DNA from: Cyclobacteriaceae bacterium
GTDB lineage: Bacteria; Bacteroidota; Bacteroidia; Cytophagales; Cyclobacteriaceae
Assembly (NCBI GenBank): GCA_019694875.1
Contig: JAIBBC010000003.1
Coordinates: 372,001-436,000, forward strand
Direction: 5' to 3'
Length of the DNA: 64,000 nt
The notes under the pieces: model-generated
Told to the model about the DNA's origin: nothing
Databases searched by the model: none
Seen by the model: the letters and a program-made list of their open reading frames with translations, nothing else
Shown here: positions 41,684 to 50,306 of the stretch, piece by piece
Layout of the letters: every line of letters begins with the position of its first letter
How positions within the stretch are numbered: the first letter of the stretch is position 1
Made by a program: the position numbers and the translations under genes

Positions 41684-42918
41684 AGAGATACTTGACCCCG
41701 GCATTCCTGATTTTATCGATAGCGGTTTACGCACAGGAATTTAAAGCCACCGGCAAACTTGAAACGCCCGCGCAGGATGGCTTTTATAAAATTCTTCTAT
41801 CCCCGCAGCAAGCTCAGTATATTAATCCGGCCTTCGCCAACATCCGTGTTATCGATTCGAAAAAGACGGAAGTACCCTACATTCTGAAAGAAGAACAGCC
41901 GGAGTATGTACGGCAGCAATTTAAGGAATATGAAATGCTGGAAAAAAAGCAGGTTAAGGGCGCTTATACTTCCATCAAGCTTCACAATCCAGCGAAGGCG
42001 TCCATCAATAACATCAGCTTGCTGATAAAAAATGCCGAGGTGTCGAAGAGCGCACGGCTATCGGGAAGTGACGATGGGAAATCCTGGTTTGCCGTTAAGG
42101 AAAACTTTACGCTGAGCTACATCAATAATCCATCGGCCGCAAATGAATTACGAGGGATTGAATTTCCGCTCACCAATTACGAATACTACCTGCTTGAGAT
42201 TTCAGACTCCACAACTTCTCCCATCAATATTCTGAAGGCTGGGTACTATGATGCAGCGACCACACAAGGCTTATATTCCGAGATTACCGATTCGTTTACG
42301 CTTGCAACTGAAACCCGGAACAAGCAGACTTTCTTAAAGCTCGCCTTCGGCTCGCCACAAATAATCGATAAACTTGAATTAAGCATGAAAGGAGCTCCTT
42401 TCTTTCAACGGTATGGCGTAGTTACCACGACCGAAAGCCGAAAAGTAAAAAAGCACATTGAAACGTATGAACGCGTGCTGGCCGAGTTTGTAATTCGCTC
42501 CGGTCAAACAACCGTTATCAATCTTAATACGATCAAGGCGACCAATCTGACTTTGCGCATCGAAAATGACGACAATCCCGCGCTGTCGATCAACGAGTTG
42601 CATTCATACCAGCTTAACCGCTACCTGGTTGCGTGGCTGACCAAGAACGAATCGTACACGGTTGGTTTCGGGGCCGAAAATCTGAGCAGTCCCAGCTATG
42701 ATCTGGCTTACTTCAGAGACAGCATTCCTGCTAATCCGCAGGTGATAAGCGTAAATGACGTGAAACCGGTAGAAGCAGTTGCGGTTTCAACTGACACGCA
42801 ATTTTTCAATAACAAAACCATCACCTGGATTGCTATCGGGGCCGTGATCTTATTACTTGGAATAATGTCTCTCCGGTTGGTCAGGGAGACCAACGCATCC
42901 CAAAATCGGGAGAGTTAA
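41680..42918 (+). CDS. DUF3999-like exported membrane-anchored protein
   Basis: A 412-residue protein with a signal peptide (1-18), a long beta-rich periplasmic domain (starting FKATGKLETPAQDGFYKILLSP), and a single C-terminal membrane helix (about 383-401) followed by a short positive tail. The beginning and topology match DUF3999 proteins, which are encoded next to DUF2339 in other phyla too. It is coupled by ATGA to the DUF2339 gene, supporting a physical or functional pair. The family call rests on pattern and context, so moderate confidence. Confidence 0.65.
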   Translation: MKRYLTPAFLILSIAVYAQEFKATGKLETPAQDGFYKILLSPQQAQYINPAFANIRVIDSKKTEVPYILKEEQPEYVRQQFKEYEMLEKKQVKGAYTSIKLHNPAKASINNISLLIKNAEVSKSARLSGSDDGKSWFAVKENFTLSYINNPSAANELRGIEFPLTNYEYYLLEISDSTTSPINILKAGYYDAATTQGLYSEITDSFTLATETRNKQTFLKLAFGSPQIIDKLELSMKGAPFFQRYGVVTTTESRKVKKHIETYERVLAEFVIRSGQTTVINLNTIKATNLTLRIENDDNPALSINELHSYQLNRYLVAWLTKNESYTVGFGAENLSSPSYDLAYFRDSIPANPQVISVNDVKPVEAVAVSTDTQFFNNKTITWIAIGAVILLLGIMSLRLVRETNASQNRES

Positions 42919-44102
42919 GCTTTAGACGCAACCATCGCCTGATCGATATCTTTGATGATGTCGCTCACTTCTTCCAGGCCGGCTGATATCCGGATTAAAC
43001 CCGGAGTAATTCCTACCGCAGCGCGTTCTGCATCCGTCAATTTGGAATGCGTTGTGGAAGCAGAGTGTGTTGCAATGCTCCTCGTATCACCCAGGTTAGC
43101 CGTATGAGAAATCATCTTCAACGCATTCAGGAATTTTCTGCCACCGTCAATTCCGCCAGCGTGTTCGAACGTTACAATACCGCCACCGTGCCGCATTTGC
43201 TTTTTGGCCAGTGCCTGTTGTGGATGCGATTCCAGAAACGGGTACTTAACTTTCACGACACCCGGATGTTTTTCCAAATGTTGTGCGATCGTTAATGCAT
43301 TTTGACAGTGACGCTCCATTCGCACTGCGAGCGTTTCTAAACTTTTCGAAAGAATCCATGCATTGAAAGGCGACATCGATGGGCCCGTGTGACGGGCAAA
43401 GAACCGCACTTCCTTGATAAGCTCTTTCTTCCCGACAATCGCACCGCCAATCACCCTGCCCTGTCCGTCCATCCACTTGGTTGCCGAGTGCGTCACAATG
43501 TGCGCACCCCATTTAGCGGGATTTTGCAGATACGGTGTCGCAAAGCAGTTATCGACATTCAGGATAAGGTTATGCTTCTCAGCCAGTTTTCCCAGCCATT
43601 CCAGGTCGATGATGTCGAGCGCAGGATTGGAAGGCGTTTCCACAAAAATCATTTTGGTGTTTGGCTGAATCTTGCTTTCCCATGAACCCGGGTCATTGAT
43701 GTCGGCATAGGTATGCGAAATATTAAACCGCGGAAACAGCTGACTTAATATCTGATGCGTTGATCCGAATAACGAGCGCGAGGCAAGAATGTGATCACCT
43801 GACTTCAACAATGCAGCCATGCTGCAATACATGGCAGCCATGCCGGAGGCTGTCGCGATTCCGTCTTCGGTTCCTTCCATCAGGCAAAGTTTCCGGATAA
43901 ACTCCGTGTTGTTGGGATTTGAAAACCGCGTGTAGATATTGCCGGGAACCTCATCCGCGAAAAGCGCGCGTGCATGCTCCGCGTTGTCAAACACAAAGCT
44001 CGAAGTCAGGTAGAGCGGAACGGAATGCTCATTGAAATCGGTCCGCTCGTGTTGTGCACGGATCGGATCGGTTTCTGAATAGCCGTCAAATTCGTTAGTC
44101 AT
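42915..44102 (-). CDS. metZ: O-succinylhomoserine sulfhydrylase / trans-sulfuration enzyme
   Basis: A 395-residue PLP enzyme of the Cys/Met metabolism family. Lys209 in HSATKWMDGQG binds PLP; other motifs are YTRFSNPNNTEF, ATASGMAAM, VDNCFATPYLQNP and TRSIATHSASTTH. The group fits MetZ (O-succinylhomoserine sulfhydrylase) better than cystathionine gamma-synthase, though specificity cannot be fixed by motifs alone. It makes homocysteine in methionine synthesis. It is coupled to the upstream OsmC-like gene by TAATG and overlaps the convergent DUF3999-like gene by four bases. Confidence 0.88.
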   Translation of the reverse strand: MTNEFDGYSETDPIRAQHERTDFNEHSVPLYLTSSFVFDNAEHARALFADEVPGNIYTRFSNPNNTEFIRKLCLMEGTEDGIATASGMAAMYCSMAALLKSGDHILASRSLFGSTHQILSQLFPRFNISHTYADINDPGSWESKIQPNTKMIFVETPSNPALDIIDLEWLGKLAEKHNLILNVDNCFATPYLQNPAKWGAHIVTHSATKWMDGQGRVIGGAIVGKKELIKEVRFFARHTGPSMSPFNAWILSKSLETLAVRMERHCQNALTIAQHLEKHPGVVKVKYPFLESHPQQALAKKQMRHGGGIVTFEHAGGIDGGRKFLNALKMISHTANLGDTRSIATHSASTTHSKLTDAERAAVGITPGLIRISAGLEEVSDIIKDIDQAMVASKA

Positions 44103-44518
44103 TACGGTATAATTTCAAAGCTGTGGGTAATCGTAGTTTGAGGCTTCAGGGATTCCGCAACTGAACAGTATTTTTCAACCGAAAGTGAAACGGCCTTCCG
44201 CACTTTATCTTCATCCAGATTTCCATAAAGCCGGAAATGAACATTTGCTTCGCGATAAGGCGATGGCGCAACATTTTCACGGTCACCGGTAACCGTTACC
44301 TGGATGTCACGCAAATCCTGCTTCTGTTTTTTCAGAATGCTGATCACATCAATCACACTGCAGCCACCCAGCGCAGCAAGCACGATCTGCATCGGTCGCA
44401 TGCCTTTGTTACTTCCGCCAATGTCGGGCGAGGCATCCATATGCAATGTACTCCCCTGCTCGTTGGTTGCCTCCATGTGGAAGGCATCATTCAATCGTTT
44501 GAGTTCGATTTTTACCAT
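44102..44518 (-). CDS. OsmC family protein
   Basis: A 138-residue OsmC/YhfA-like protein. The characteristic ALGGCSVIDVISILKKQK helix holds one conserved cysteine and VEKYCSVAESL the second, giving the pair used in thiol-dependent peroxidase activity of OsmC/Ohr. It is cytoplasmic. Its 3' end overlaps the metZ start (TAATG), and its 5' end overlaps the symporter gene by 32 bases. Linkage to methionine synthesis and thiol chemistry is suggestive. Substrate (organic peroxide or other) is not known. Confidence 0.88.
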   Translation of the reverse strand: MVKIELKRLNDAFHMEATNEQGSTLHMDASPDIGGSNKGMRPMQIVLAALGGCSVIDVISILKKQKQDLRDIQVTVTGDRENVAPSPYREANVHFRLYGNLDEDKVRKAVSLSVEKYCSVAESLKPQTTITHSFEIIP

Positions 44519-45896
44519 AAGCTTTACGATCCGGAAGCCAATAGCTTCCCATTAAAAATGCAATCATACTGATTAAAGTGGCGGGAACCAAAGCCGGTAC
44601 CGACAAAGGATATCGTTCAAACCAGAACCAGGCTGCCATTCCGGTTATCATTGCGGTAACGGCACCTGCGCTGCTGGAGCGTTTCCAGTACATGCCGAAC
44701 ACCATCGGTACAAAAAGTGAAACGAGGCTAAGGATAGACGAAACACCCACCAGTTCATAAATATTGGAATTCAGACAGGCCATTACCGTTGCCGCGATAC
44801 TGAAAAATACTACGGAGAGTCGCGTGATCATAAGCAACTGTTTATCGGTCGGTTTCTTCCGCATAAGCGGCTTGATTACGTTTTCGGAAAACAACGAGGC
44901 TGGTGCTAGAATAGCAGAGCTCGTAGTGCTCATCACCGCTGAAAGCAATGATCCGAAAAATAAGACCTGAACCGGTACTGAAGTGTGCTGCAACACCATG
45001 TTGGGCAATGTAAGCTGCGTATCGAGGCCGAGTTCTCCCGAATACAGTTGCTTTACGCACAAGCTGATGAACAGCGGCAACATCGCGATGGTTAAATACA
45101 TGATCGCTGCATAGTAACACGACCGGACAGCAATCTTTGCCGAGCCGGATGACATTGTTCGCTGGAAAACGTCCTGCGAAGGAATTGATCCCAGACCCAG
45201 TACCGACCACGCAGCAAGCCATGACACGATTGCCGTGCCGTTAAAATCCGGGAAGAACTTTAAGTCCTTGGAAGGAATGCTTTGCAGAACAACCGAAGCA
45301 CCTCCTGCTTTATCAGCCAGCACAAACGCGAGCACCCCCAGCCCGATTATGATGATGATACTTTGAATAAAATCGGTCACCGAAATAGCCCACATGCCGC
45401 CAATAAACGTGTAGAGCGTAACGATTACAGAGCTGATCACAATCGCGCTGACAACCGGGATATCGGCTACCACATTCAGAATCAACCCGAGGGCAACAAG
45501 CTGTGCTGCGATGTATCCAAAATAGGCCGGGATCATGAACGCGCTCGCAATAATCTCTGTGCGTTTACCGTAACGTACTTTGAAGTAGTCGCCCAGGGTT
45601 ACGAGGTTCATGTTGTACAGCTTCCGTGCAAAAAACAACCCGAACAGCAAAAGACACAACGATGCACCAAACGGATCTTCAATAACTGCAAATAATCCAC
45701 CTTCCAGGAACTGAGAAGATGCCCCGAACACCGTTTCCGAACCGAACCACGTGGCGAAAAGCGCTGATGTACTCAGCACGATCGGCAGACTCCGCCCTGC
45801 CAGCATGAAATCACCCGATGAAGAGACCTTGCGGGATGCCCACAGGCCGATCAGAACGGTTACAATGAGGTAAACAACGACAGAAGTAAGTAACAA
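44487..45896 (-). CDS. Sodium:solute symporter family protein
   Basis: A 469-residue membrane protein with about 13 helices. Family motifs: SSSGDFMLAGRSLP, ALFATWFGSETVFGASSQFLEGG, LVTLGDYFKVRYG, and GGMWAISVTDFIQ. The start appears to be TTG at 45894-45896, because an in-frame stop lies two codons upstream and the first helix needs this start. SSS carriers bring in sugars, amino acids, or carboxylates with sodium. It is the first gene of the symporter-osmC-metZ run. The substrate cannot be told from sequence. Confidence 0.88.
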   Translation of the reverse strand: MLLTSVVVYLIVTVLIGLWASRKVSSSGDFMLAGRSLPIVLSTSALFATWFGSETVFGASSQFLEGGLFAVIEDPFGASLCLLLFGLFFARKLYNMNLVTLGDYFKVRYGKRTEIIASAFMIPAYFGYIAAQLVALGLILNVVADIPVVSAIVISSVIVTLYTFIGGMWAISVTDFIQSIIIIIGLGVLAFVLADKAGGASVVLQSIPSKDLKFFPDFNGTAIVSWLAAWSVLGLGSIPSQDVFQRTMSSGSAKIAVRSCYYAAIMYLTIAMLPLFISLCVKQLYSGELGLDTQLTLPNMVLQHTSVPVQVLFFGSLLSAVMSTTSSAILAPASLFSENVIKPLMRKKPTDKQLLMITRLSVVFFSIAATVMACLNSNIYELVGVSSILSLVSLFVPMVFGMYWKRSSSAGAVTAMITGMAAWFWFERYPLSVPALVPATLISMIAFLMGSYWLPDRKAYGKNRTQTIE

Positions 45897-45920
45897 TGCT
45901 TAGCTATAAAAAGCTAAAGA

Positions 45921-46787
45921 TTATTTTTTTCTTCCTAATTGAAAAGCACGGGTGATGTTAAAACCAAAATGGATGTCGCCATCGAAGAAGTCTTCCGTGG
46001 TTTCCGCCATAAACTGACGCTCTACCATGCCTAACGTATTGGTAAATACCAATTGGAAAACGTGGCCTCCTGTTTCGAACTCCACACACACTCCGAACGA
46101 ATCGTTCGCGGGGCTGTTCGATTTATCATTAAGTCGCAGATTATATTCCAGGAGAAGGGCCATGCTCTTGGTGATCTTGAATCGCCCTGCCATTCCCAGC
46201 GACATCAGGTTATTTACGGTAACGTCCTGATTCACTGTTACCCGGTAGAGGTATGAGGGCGCAAGTTGCAACGACAAACGCGATGATAACTTTCTTGCGA
46301 TCAGCAACTTAGCCGTATAAGCCATTTTATCGGCCGTATTTAATTCGTTGGTGATATCGTTCTTCAAGCCGAGATAGGCAGCGCTGGCAAACGCAGTTAC
46401 GGTAACCGGCATTGAGTTGCTTTGTTCGAGCACCTTATACTTTCCAAAATAGTCGAATGTTTTATCGGATGAACTTCTTCCGATACCAATCATTAACCGA
46501 TCGGTAATGCCATATTCGAGTCCGATCCGGATTACGGAATTATCAAGCCCAAAGGCTTCGTATGCTCCAGAGTTAAGCTTTCCGAACCGGTGTGTGATGA
46601 TAAACTCCAGAACATTTTTATTTCGGGTTTCAACTGAATGGCCATTAACGACACGTGTGCCGCTGAAGGTGCCTATTAGAGGTTCGTTTGATTTCGGTTG
46701 ATCTTTTTCGAGTTCGTTTAACAGGTCATCCTGGGCTAAAGCAAAAAAACTTACGAAAAACAGGCAGGCAGATAAAATAAAACGCAT
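45921..46787 (-). CDS. DUF5777 family beta-barrel protein
   Basis: A 288-residue exported protein with signal peptide (1-18). The sequence around RNKNVLEFIITHRFGKLNSGAYEAFGLDNSVIRIGLEYGITDRLMIGIGRSS is typical of DUF5777, a predicted outer-membrane barrel common in Bacteroidota. It lies at the end of a run with YceI and two SprB/cytochrome-like lipoproteins on the minus strand (5-base gap to YceI). Role unknown; DUF5777 genes recur beside YceI and cytochrome-like genes, suggesting a shared redox or lipid function. Confidence 0.85.
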   Translation of the reverse strand: MRFILSACLFFVSFFALAQDDLLNELEKDQPKSNEPLIGTFSGTRVVNGHSVETRNKNVLEFIITHRFGKLNSGAYEAFGLDNSVIRIGLEYGITDRLMIGIGRSSSDKTFDYFGKYKVLEQSNSMPVTVTAFASAAYLGLKNDITNELNTADKMAYTAKLLIARKLSSRLSLQLAPSYLYRVTVNQDVTVNNLMSLGMAGRFKITKSMALLLEYNLRLNDKSNSPANDSFGVCVEFETGGHVFQLVFTNTLGMVERQFMAETTEDFFDGDIHFGFNITRAFQLGRKK

Positions 46788-46792
46788 GAGGG

Positions 46793-47326
46793 TTATTGAG
46801 GTTTATAGGTAATGTCGACCGTAACGTCAACCGTTTCGGCAATATTTTGAAATACCAGCTGCGGAATTTCAACTTTATAGTCAGCAAGCTTCACGGGAAA
46901 TTTCGACTTCAGCGTGATCTTATCACTTACATCAGCCGTGCCTTCGATTTCCACTTCACGCGTTACACCGTGAATGGTGAGCTTTCCTTTTGCCTTAACA
47001 TTCTGAACACCCGTTCGGGAGGCGTCAAAGTTTTGCAGTACACCTGAAAACGTGGCTTTCGGATATTTTTCCGATTCCATGTACTTCTCGTTGAAATGCT
47101 GCTGCATCAGCTTCTTTTCAAACTTAAATTCGCGAATCGGTACCGCAAAGGCTAACTCACCGGACTGCTTGTTCAATATGCTTACCGTTTTGGAATTCGT
47201 TGCAGTTATATCTTCAATTAATGCATCTGAAAAAAAGGTGATGACACTTTTTTCTGCCACAAACTTCTGCGCATTTCCTTCAAGTGCCACCACCCAAAAC
47301 AAACCCAAAAACAAACGCCACTTCAT
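46793..47326 (-). CDS. YceI family periplasmic protein
   Basis: A 177-residue protein with signal peptide (about 1-19). The lipocalin-like YceI pattern is present: FVAEKSVITFFSDA, KLMQQHFNEKYMESEKYPKATFSGVL, and GKLTIHGVTREVEIEGT. Members bind isoprenoid-like lipids. It lies between the DUF5777 and SprB/cytochrome-like genes with gaps of 5 and 3 bases, so co-transcription is expected. The ligand is not visible from sequence. Confidence 0.9.
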   Translation of the reverse strand: MKWRLFLGLFWVVALEGNAQKFVAEKSVITFFSDALIEDITATNSKTVSILNKQSGELAFAVPIREFKFEKKLMQQHFNEKYMESEKYPKATFSGVLQNFDASRTGVQNVKAKGKLTIHGVTREVEIEGTADVSDKITLKSKFPVKLADYKVEIPQLVFQNIAETVDVTVDITYKPQ

Positions 47327-47329
47327 ATC

Positions 47330-48136
47330 TTAATTATCTTTAGCGCCTTCGTCAACCCAACAAGCGATTAATGCTTTCTCTTCGGCTGTTAAACTTCCAT
47401 TTCGGGGCATATTACCATTCTGAGTCTCACGTTTGATCGCAGCTGCATTGGTACGAATCCCGCTTGCACTCGCGAGGTTAGGCGATTGTCCTCCACCATG
47501 ACACTCGGATGACACACAGTTCGCTTCAATAATCGGCCTTACCTCGCCCGCTAAACTTGTGTTCGAATTTCCTTTTACGACCGTTACACTTTTTACGAAC
47601 ACACAATTGAGTGCATCCTTCACAGAAACCGAATAATTGCCAGGCGCCAATCCGTTAAAGGCTGATGTACTGCCAAAAACTCCTGTTCCCAGTTTGTATT
47701 GGTAAGGCTCCTGCCCTCCGGATGCAACAATGGTTATCGAACCATTGTTTGTAAAGCACTCCGTATCTGCGGTAAGCGTTGATTCAACAGTTAACGGATC
47801 TTCACCGGTCAGCTGCAGCGATACGTCTATAAATGCTTCGCATCCATTTTTATCTTTCACTCGAAGCGTATAGTCTCCGGCTGCCAGGTTATTAAACTCC
47901 GTACTCGTGCCGAACGTACCTGTATTAATGGCATACTTATATGGCTCCTTTCCGCCAGAGCCCTGTACAGTTATTGAACCGTTTCCAGAACAATCCGTAG
48001 GTTGAACTTCCGACAGACTGGCCAAGGCCAGATCAGATCCCGTGCAATCAATCCGGGTTGGTTCATCGTTACCTGAACACCCGACAACAACAAGCAATAA
48101 ACTCAGCGCAAATGCAGCAACAGTTCTTATCGACAT
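47330..48136 (-). CDS. SprB-repeat lipoprotein with C-terminal cytochrome-like CX4CH domain (paralog A)
   Basis: A 268-residue lipoprotein (lipobox VVGCSGN). Two SprB-type repeats of about 75 residues (C/S-xNGSITVxxxGGxxPYxYxxxxGxFGxxxxFxxLxxGxYxxxVKDxxxC) are followed by a domain with NCVSSECHGGG, a CX4CH heme-binding-like motif, and ending in KALIACWVDEGA. This ending is typical of cytochrome-like domains in Bacteroidota. The spacing of the motif differs from classical CXXCH. It is a tandem paralog of the gene at 48168-48998 (31-base gap). Heme attachment is unproven. Confidence 0.8.
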   Translation of the reverse strand: MSIRTVAAFALSLLLVVVGCSGNDEPTRIDCTGSDLALASLSEVQPTDCSGNGSITVQGSGGKEPYKYAINTGTFGTSTEFNNLAAGDYTLRVKDKNGCEAFIDVSLQLTGEDPLTVESTLTADTECFTNNGSITIVASGGQEPYQYKLGTGVFGSTSAFNGLAPGNYSVSVKDALNCVFVKSVTVVKGNSNTSLAGEVRPIIEANCVSSECHGGGQSPNLASASGIRTNAAAIKRETQNGNMPRNGSLTAEEKALIACWVDEGAKDN

Positions 48137-48167
48137 TCGAAATACTCAAAATTCAAATCTTACAACA

Positions 48168-48998
48168 TTAGTTTTCAGGCGCTCCGTCATCAACCCAACA
48201 TGCGATTTTCGCAATCTGTGAAGCCGAAAGCGCACCGTTAGGAGCACTCGAGCCGCCCTTCGGCATTTTTCCTGATCCGGTTTGAGACTTAATATTAGCT
48301 GCATTCGTTTTTGCTACGGAATACGTAAACCAATCACCGTTATCCGGATGACAGCCCGGGAAATTACATTTCGACTCCAGAATCGGGAGAATGTCATTCA
48401 CATAATCAATGCCTGTAACCCCCTTATCAACGGTCGTGCTTATTGTAATCGTACACGCTTCATTGTCTTTCACAACTACCGTGTGGCTTCCCGACCTGAC
48501 ATTTTCGAATAACGGGTTCGATACAAAAGCACCTCCGTCAAGCTTGTAGGTATAAGGTCCGGTACCACCCGATGCATCAACCGTAATTGTTCCGTTACCG
48601 GGACTTGTGCAATTCGTGTCTTCAGTTTTTTCAATCGTTACCGTTGGCACACCTGGGGCGGTAAGCGATACATCAATGTCTTTTGTACAATTGTTTGCAT
48701 CCTTAACAGTGATCGAGAATGTTCCCGCTCCAAGACCGGTAAACGAAGCACTGCTTCCGAAGCTTCCTGTTCCAACAGCAAATGTGTAAGGTTCTTTACC
48801 ACCGGTTGCGGCTACCGTGATACTCCCGTCATTTGACGTACAGGAAGTTGGATCAACATCGCCATTGGTTGCCAGGCTGATCGCCAGATCGGTTCTTGCA
48901 CAATCAAACGGTTTAGGTTCATCGCTACCTGAACAGCCGGCATACACCAGCAATGACGCGTAGAGAACGAAAGGAAGCAAACGTAGAATTTTATTCAT
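48168..48998 (-). CDS. SprB-repeat lipoprotein with C-terminal cytochrome-like CX4CH domain (paralog B)
   Basis: A 276-residue lipoprotein (lipobox LVYAGCSG). Architecture equals its neighbour: two SprB-type repeats (SNDGSITVAATGGKEPYTFAVGTGSFG and NGTITVDASGGTGPYTYKLDGGAF regions) then a cytochrome-like domain with SKCNFPGCHPDNG (CX4CH) and final IACWVDDGAPEN. SprB repeats occur in surface proteins and the lipid anchor suggests envelope location. Tandem duplication with divergence is evident. It lies four bases before the sigma-partner gene's end, in the same direction. Confidence 0.8.
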   Translation of the reverse strand: MNKILRLLPFVLYASLLVYAGCSGSDEPKPFDCARTDLAISLATNGDVDPTSCTSNDGSITVAATGGKEPYTFAVGTGSFGSSASFTGLGAGTFSITVKDANNCTKDIDVSLTAPGVPTVTIEKTEDTNCTSPGNGTITVDASGGTGPYTYKLDGGAFVSNPLFENVRSGSHTVVVKDNEACTITISTTVDKGVTGIDYVNDILPILESKCNFPGCHPDNGDWFTYSVAKTNAANIKSQTGSGKMPKGGSSAPNGALSASQIAKIACWVDDGAPEN

Positions 48999-49001
48999 AG
49001 A

Positions 49002-50306
49002 CTATTTAAGGATTAACAAATCATACTTGAGGTTAATAAAAGCCCCCATGCTAACCAGTGAAACCTTGCCCTCACCCACACCGGCTAAGGGGGCTTTAAC
49101 AAAAGGCTCAAATTCTGCCGAGAAACGATTAGACAATTTTTTGGAAACGACAACGGAGACGTTCAGCATCTTAAACCATTCATTGTTCTCACCCTTCACA
49201 TTCTTTTTGTAGTACGCATCATGTCCGTAATAATCAACCAAATAGCGATAGTTTTCCGTCTGCATGATGTAGGAAGAGAAGCCAAGTCCTGCCCGGAGCG
49301 AAAATGAACGGTCAGGGAAAAATGTGTAGTAAACGTTAACCGGAATATCAAGGATTCTGCAATCTCCATCGATTGCCTTCATCGGATAATCATGACCATC
49401 AAGGCTGTAGTTACCGCTGACATCTTTGGTGTCGTAAAGCTTCCGTGAAGAAATCACTCCCGTGTAAACCGACCAATGGCTGTTAAATGAAAAGCCTGCA
49501 AGCAAACCGTAGTTGATACCTGTTTTTCCTGCCGAGAAAAAATTAATCGAAGAAAAATCGGGCGAAACAGCAGCTTTAAGGCTAAGTCTCATTTCCTTCC
49601 TTTCCTTTTTCTTGTCATCGGGTTTATCCGTTGATTCTGACACAGAATCTGATTTGATGACTTCTTCAGTTACTATCGTTTTTGAATCCGACTTTGCTGA
49701 CACAGCTGAAGTGTTTCTTTCCGGACTGAACACGCGCTCATTTGTGTTATCCGATACCACAGCAATTTTCTGATCTGACACTGCGTATTCATTCTCCCGG
49801 GATCGAACGATCGTCTGATCGGAATTATCCTGTGCAACCGAAACATCTGATGTCACGCCAACGTGTTGAACAGGCTTTCTTTTTGATCGTTTGATGCTTT
49901 GCGAAGCTACTTTATTGCGGTTTGATTTCTCCTGCCCTGCTACAACAGGTTTGTCAGCACTTTTATTTTCCAGTGGTTTCGCTGACGCGAGATTTTCGTT
50001 ACCAGTTGGGTTCGTTTGTTCCTTCTGCTCCTGAACAACGCCCTGAGTTGCGTTATTAGATCCATACTGCTCGTTTGTTTTTGTTATTGTGCTTTCGTTA
50101 TCACGTAAGCCGTACCATAGTGCGGTAACAGCTATCAAGCCTGTGGCTGTAATTCCGGAAATTGTTTTCCAATTCCAAAAACCGCCCGGCTTAAGCGGGG
50201 CCTTATCAAGCATGGACGACATTTGCTGCCATGCAGACGGATCCGGAGGCGGAGTAAAACCTTCGGCAGCTTCCTTAAACAGGTTGTCCAGTTCCTTATC
50301 TGACAT
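49002..50306 (-). CDS. ECF-sigma partner: cytoplasmic segment, one membrane helix, outer-membrane-barrel-like domain
   Basis: About 434 residues with the start at 50306 (MSDKELDNLFKEAAEG); an earlier ATG nine bases upstream is also possible. Layout: a short acidic cytoplasmic segment (1-50, FTPPPDPSAWQQMSSML), a membrane helix (ISGITATGLIAVTALWYGL, about 52-72), a long low-complexity linker rich in Ser, Lys, Asn and Glu (75-240), and a C-terminal beta-rich region (about 240-434) of PorT-like barrel type. It overlaps the sigma gene by 11 bases, as anti-sigma genes do. If read literally, one chain would run from cytoplasm to outer membrane. Function inferred from location. Confidence 0.7.
   Translation of the reverse strand: MSDKELDNLFKEAAEGFTPPPDPSAWQQMSSMLDKAPLKPGGFWNWKTISGITATGLIAVTALWYGLRDNESTITKTNEQYGSNNATQGVVQEQKEQTNPTGNENLASAKPLENKSADKPVVAGQEKSNRNKVASQSIKRSKRKPVQHVGVTSDVSVAQDNSDQTIVRSRENEYAVSDQKIAVVSDNTNERVFSPERNTSAVSAKSDSKTIVTEEVIKSDSVSESTDKPDDKKKERKEMRLSLKAAVSPDFSSINFFSAGKTGINYGLLAGFSFNSHWSVYTGVISSRKLYDTKDVSGNYSLDGHDYPMKAIDGDCRILDIPVNVYYTFFPDRSFSLRAGLGFSSYIMQTENYRYLVDYYGHDAYYKKNVKGENNEWFKMLNVSVVVSKKLSNRFSAEFEPFVKAPLAGVGEGKVSLVSMGAFINLKYDLLILK

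Noticed and set aside
45902-45925. TTAGCT...AGCTAA stem followed by a T-run on the plus strand between the symporter and DUF5777 genes
   Set aside because: Both neighbours are on the minus strand, so a plus-strand terminator has no transcript to end; on the minus strand no U-run follows.
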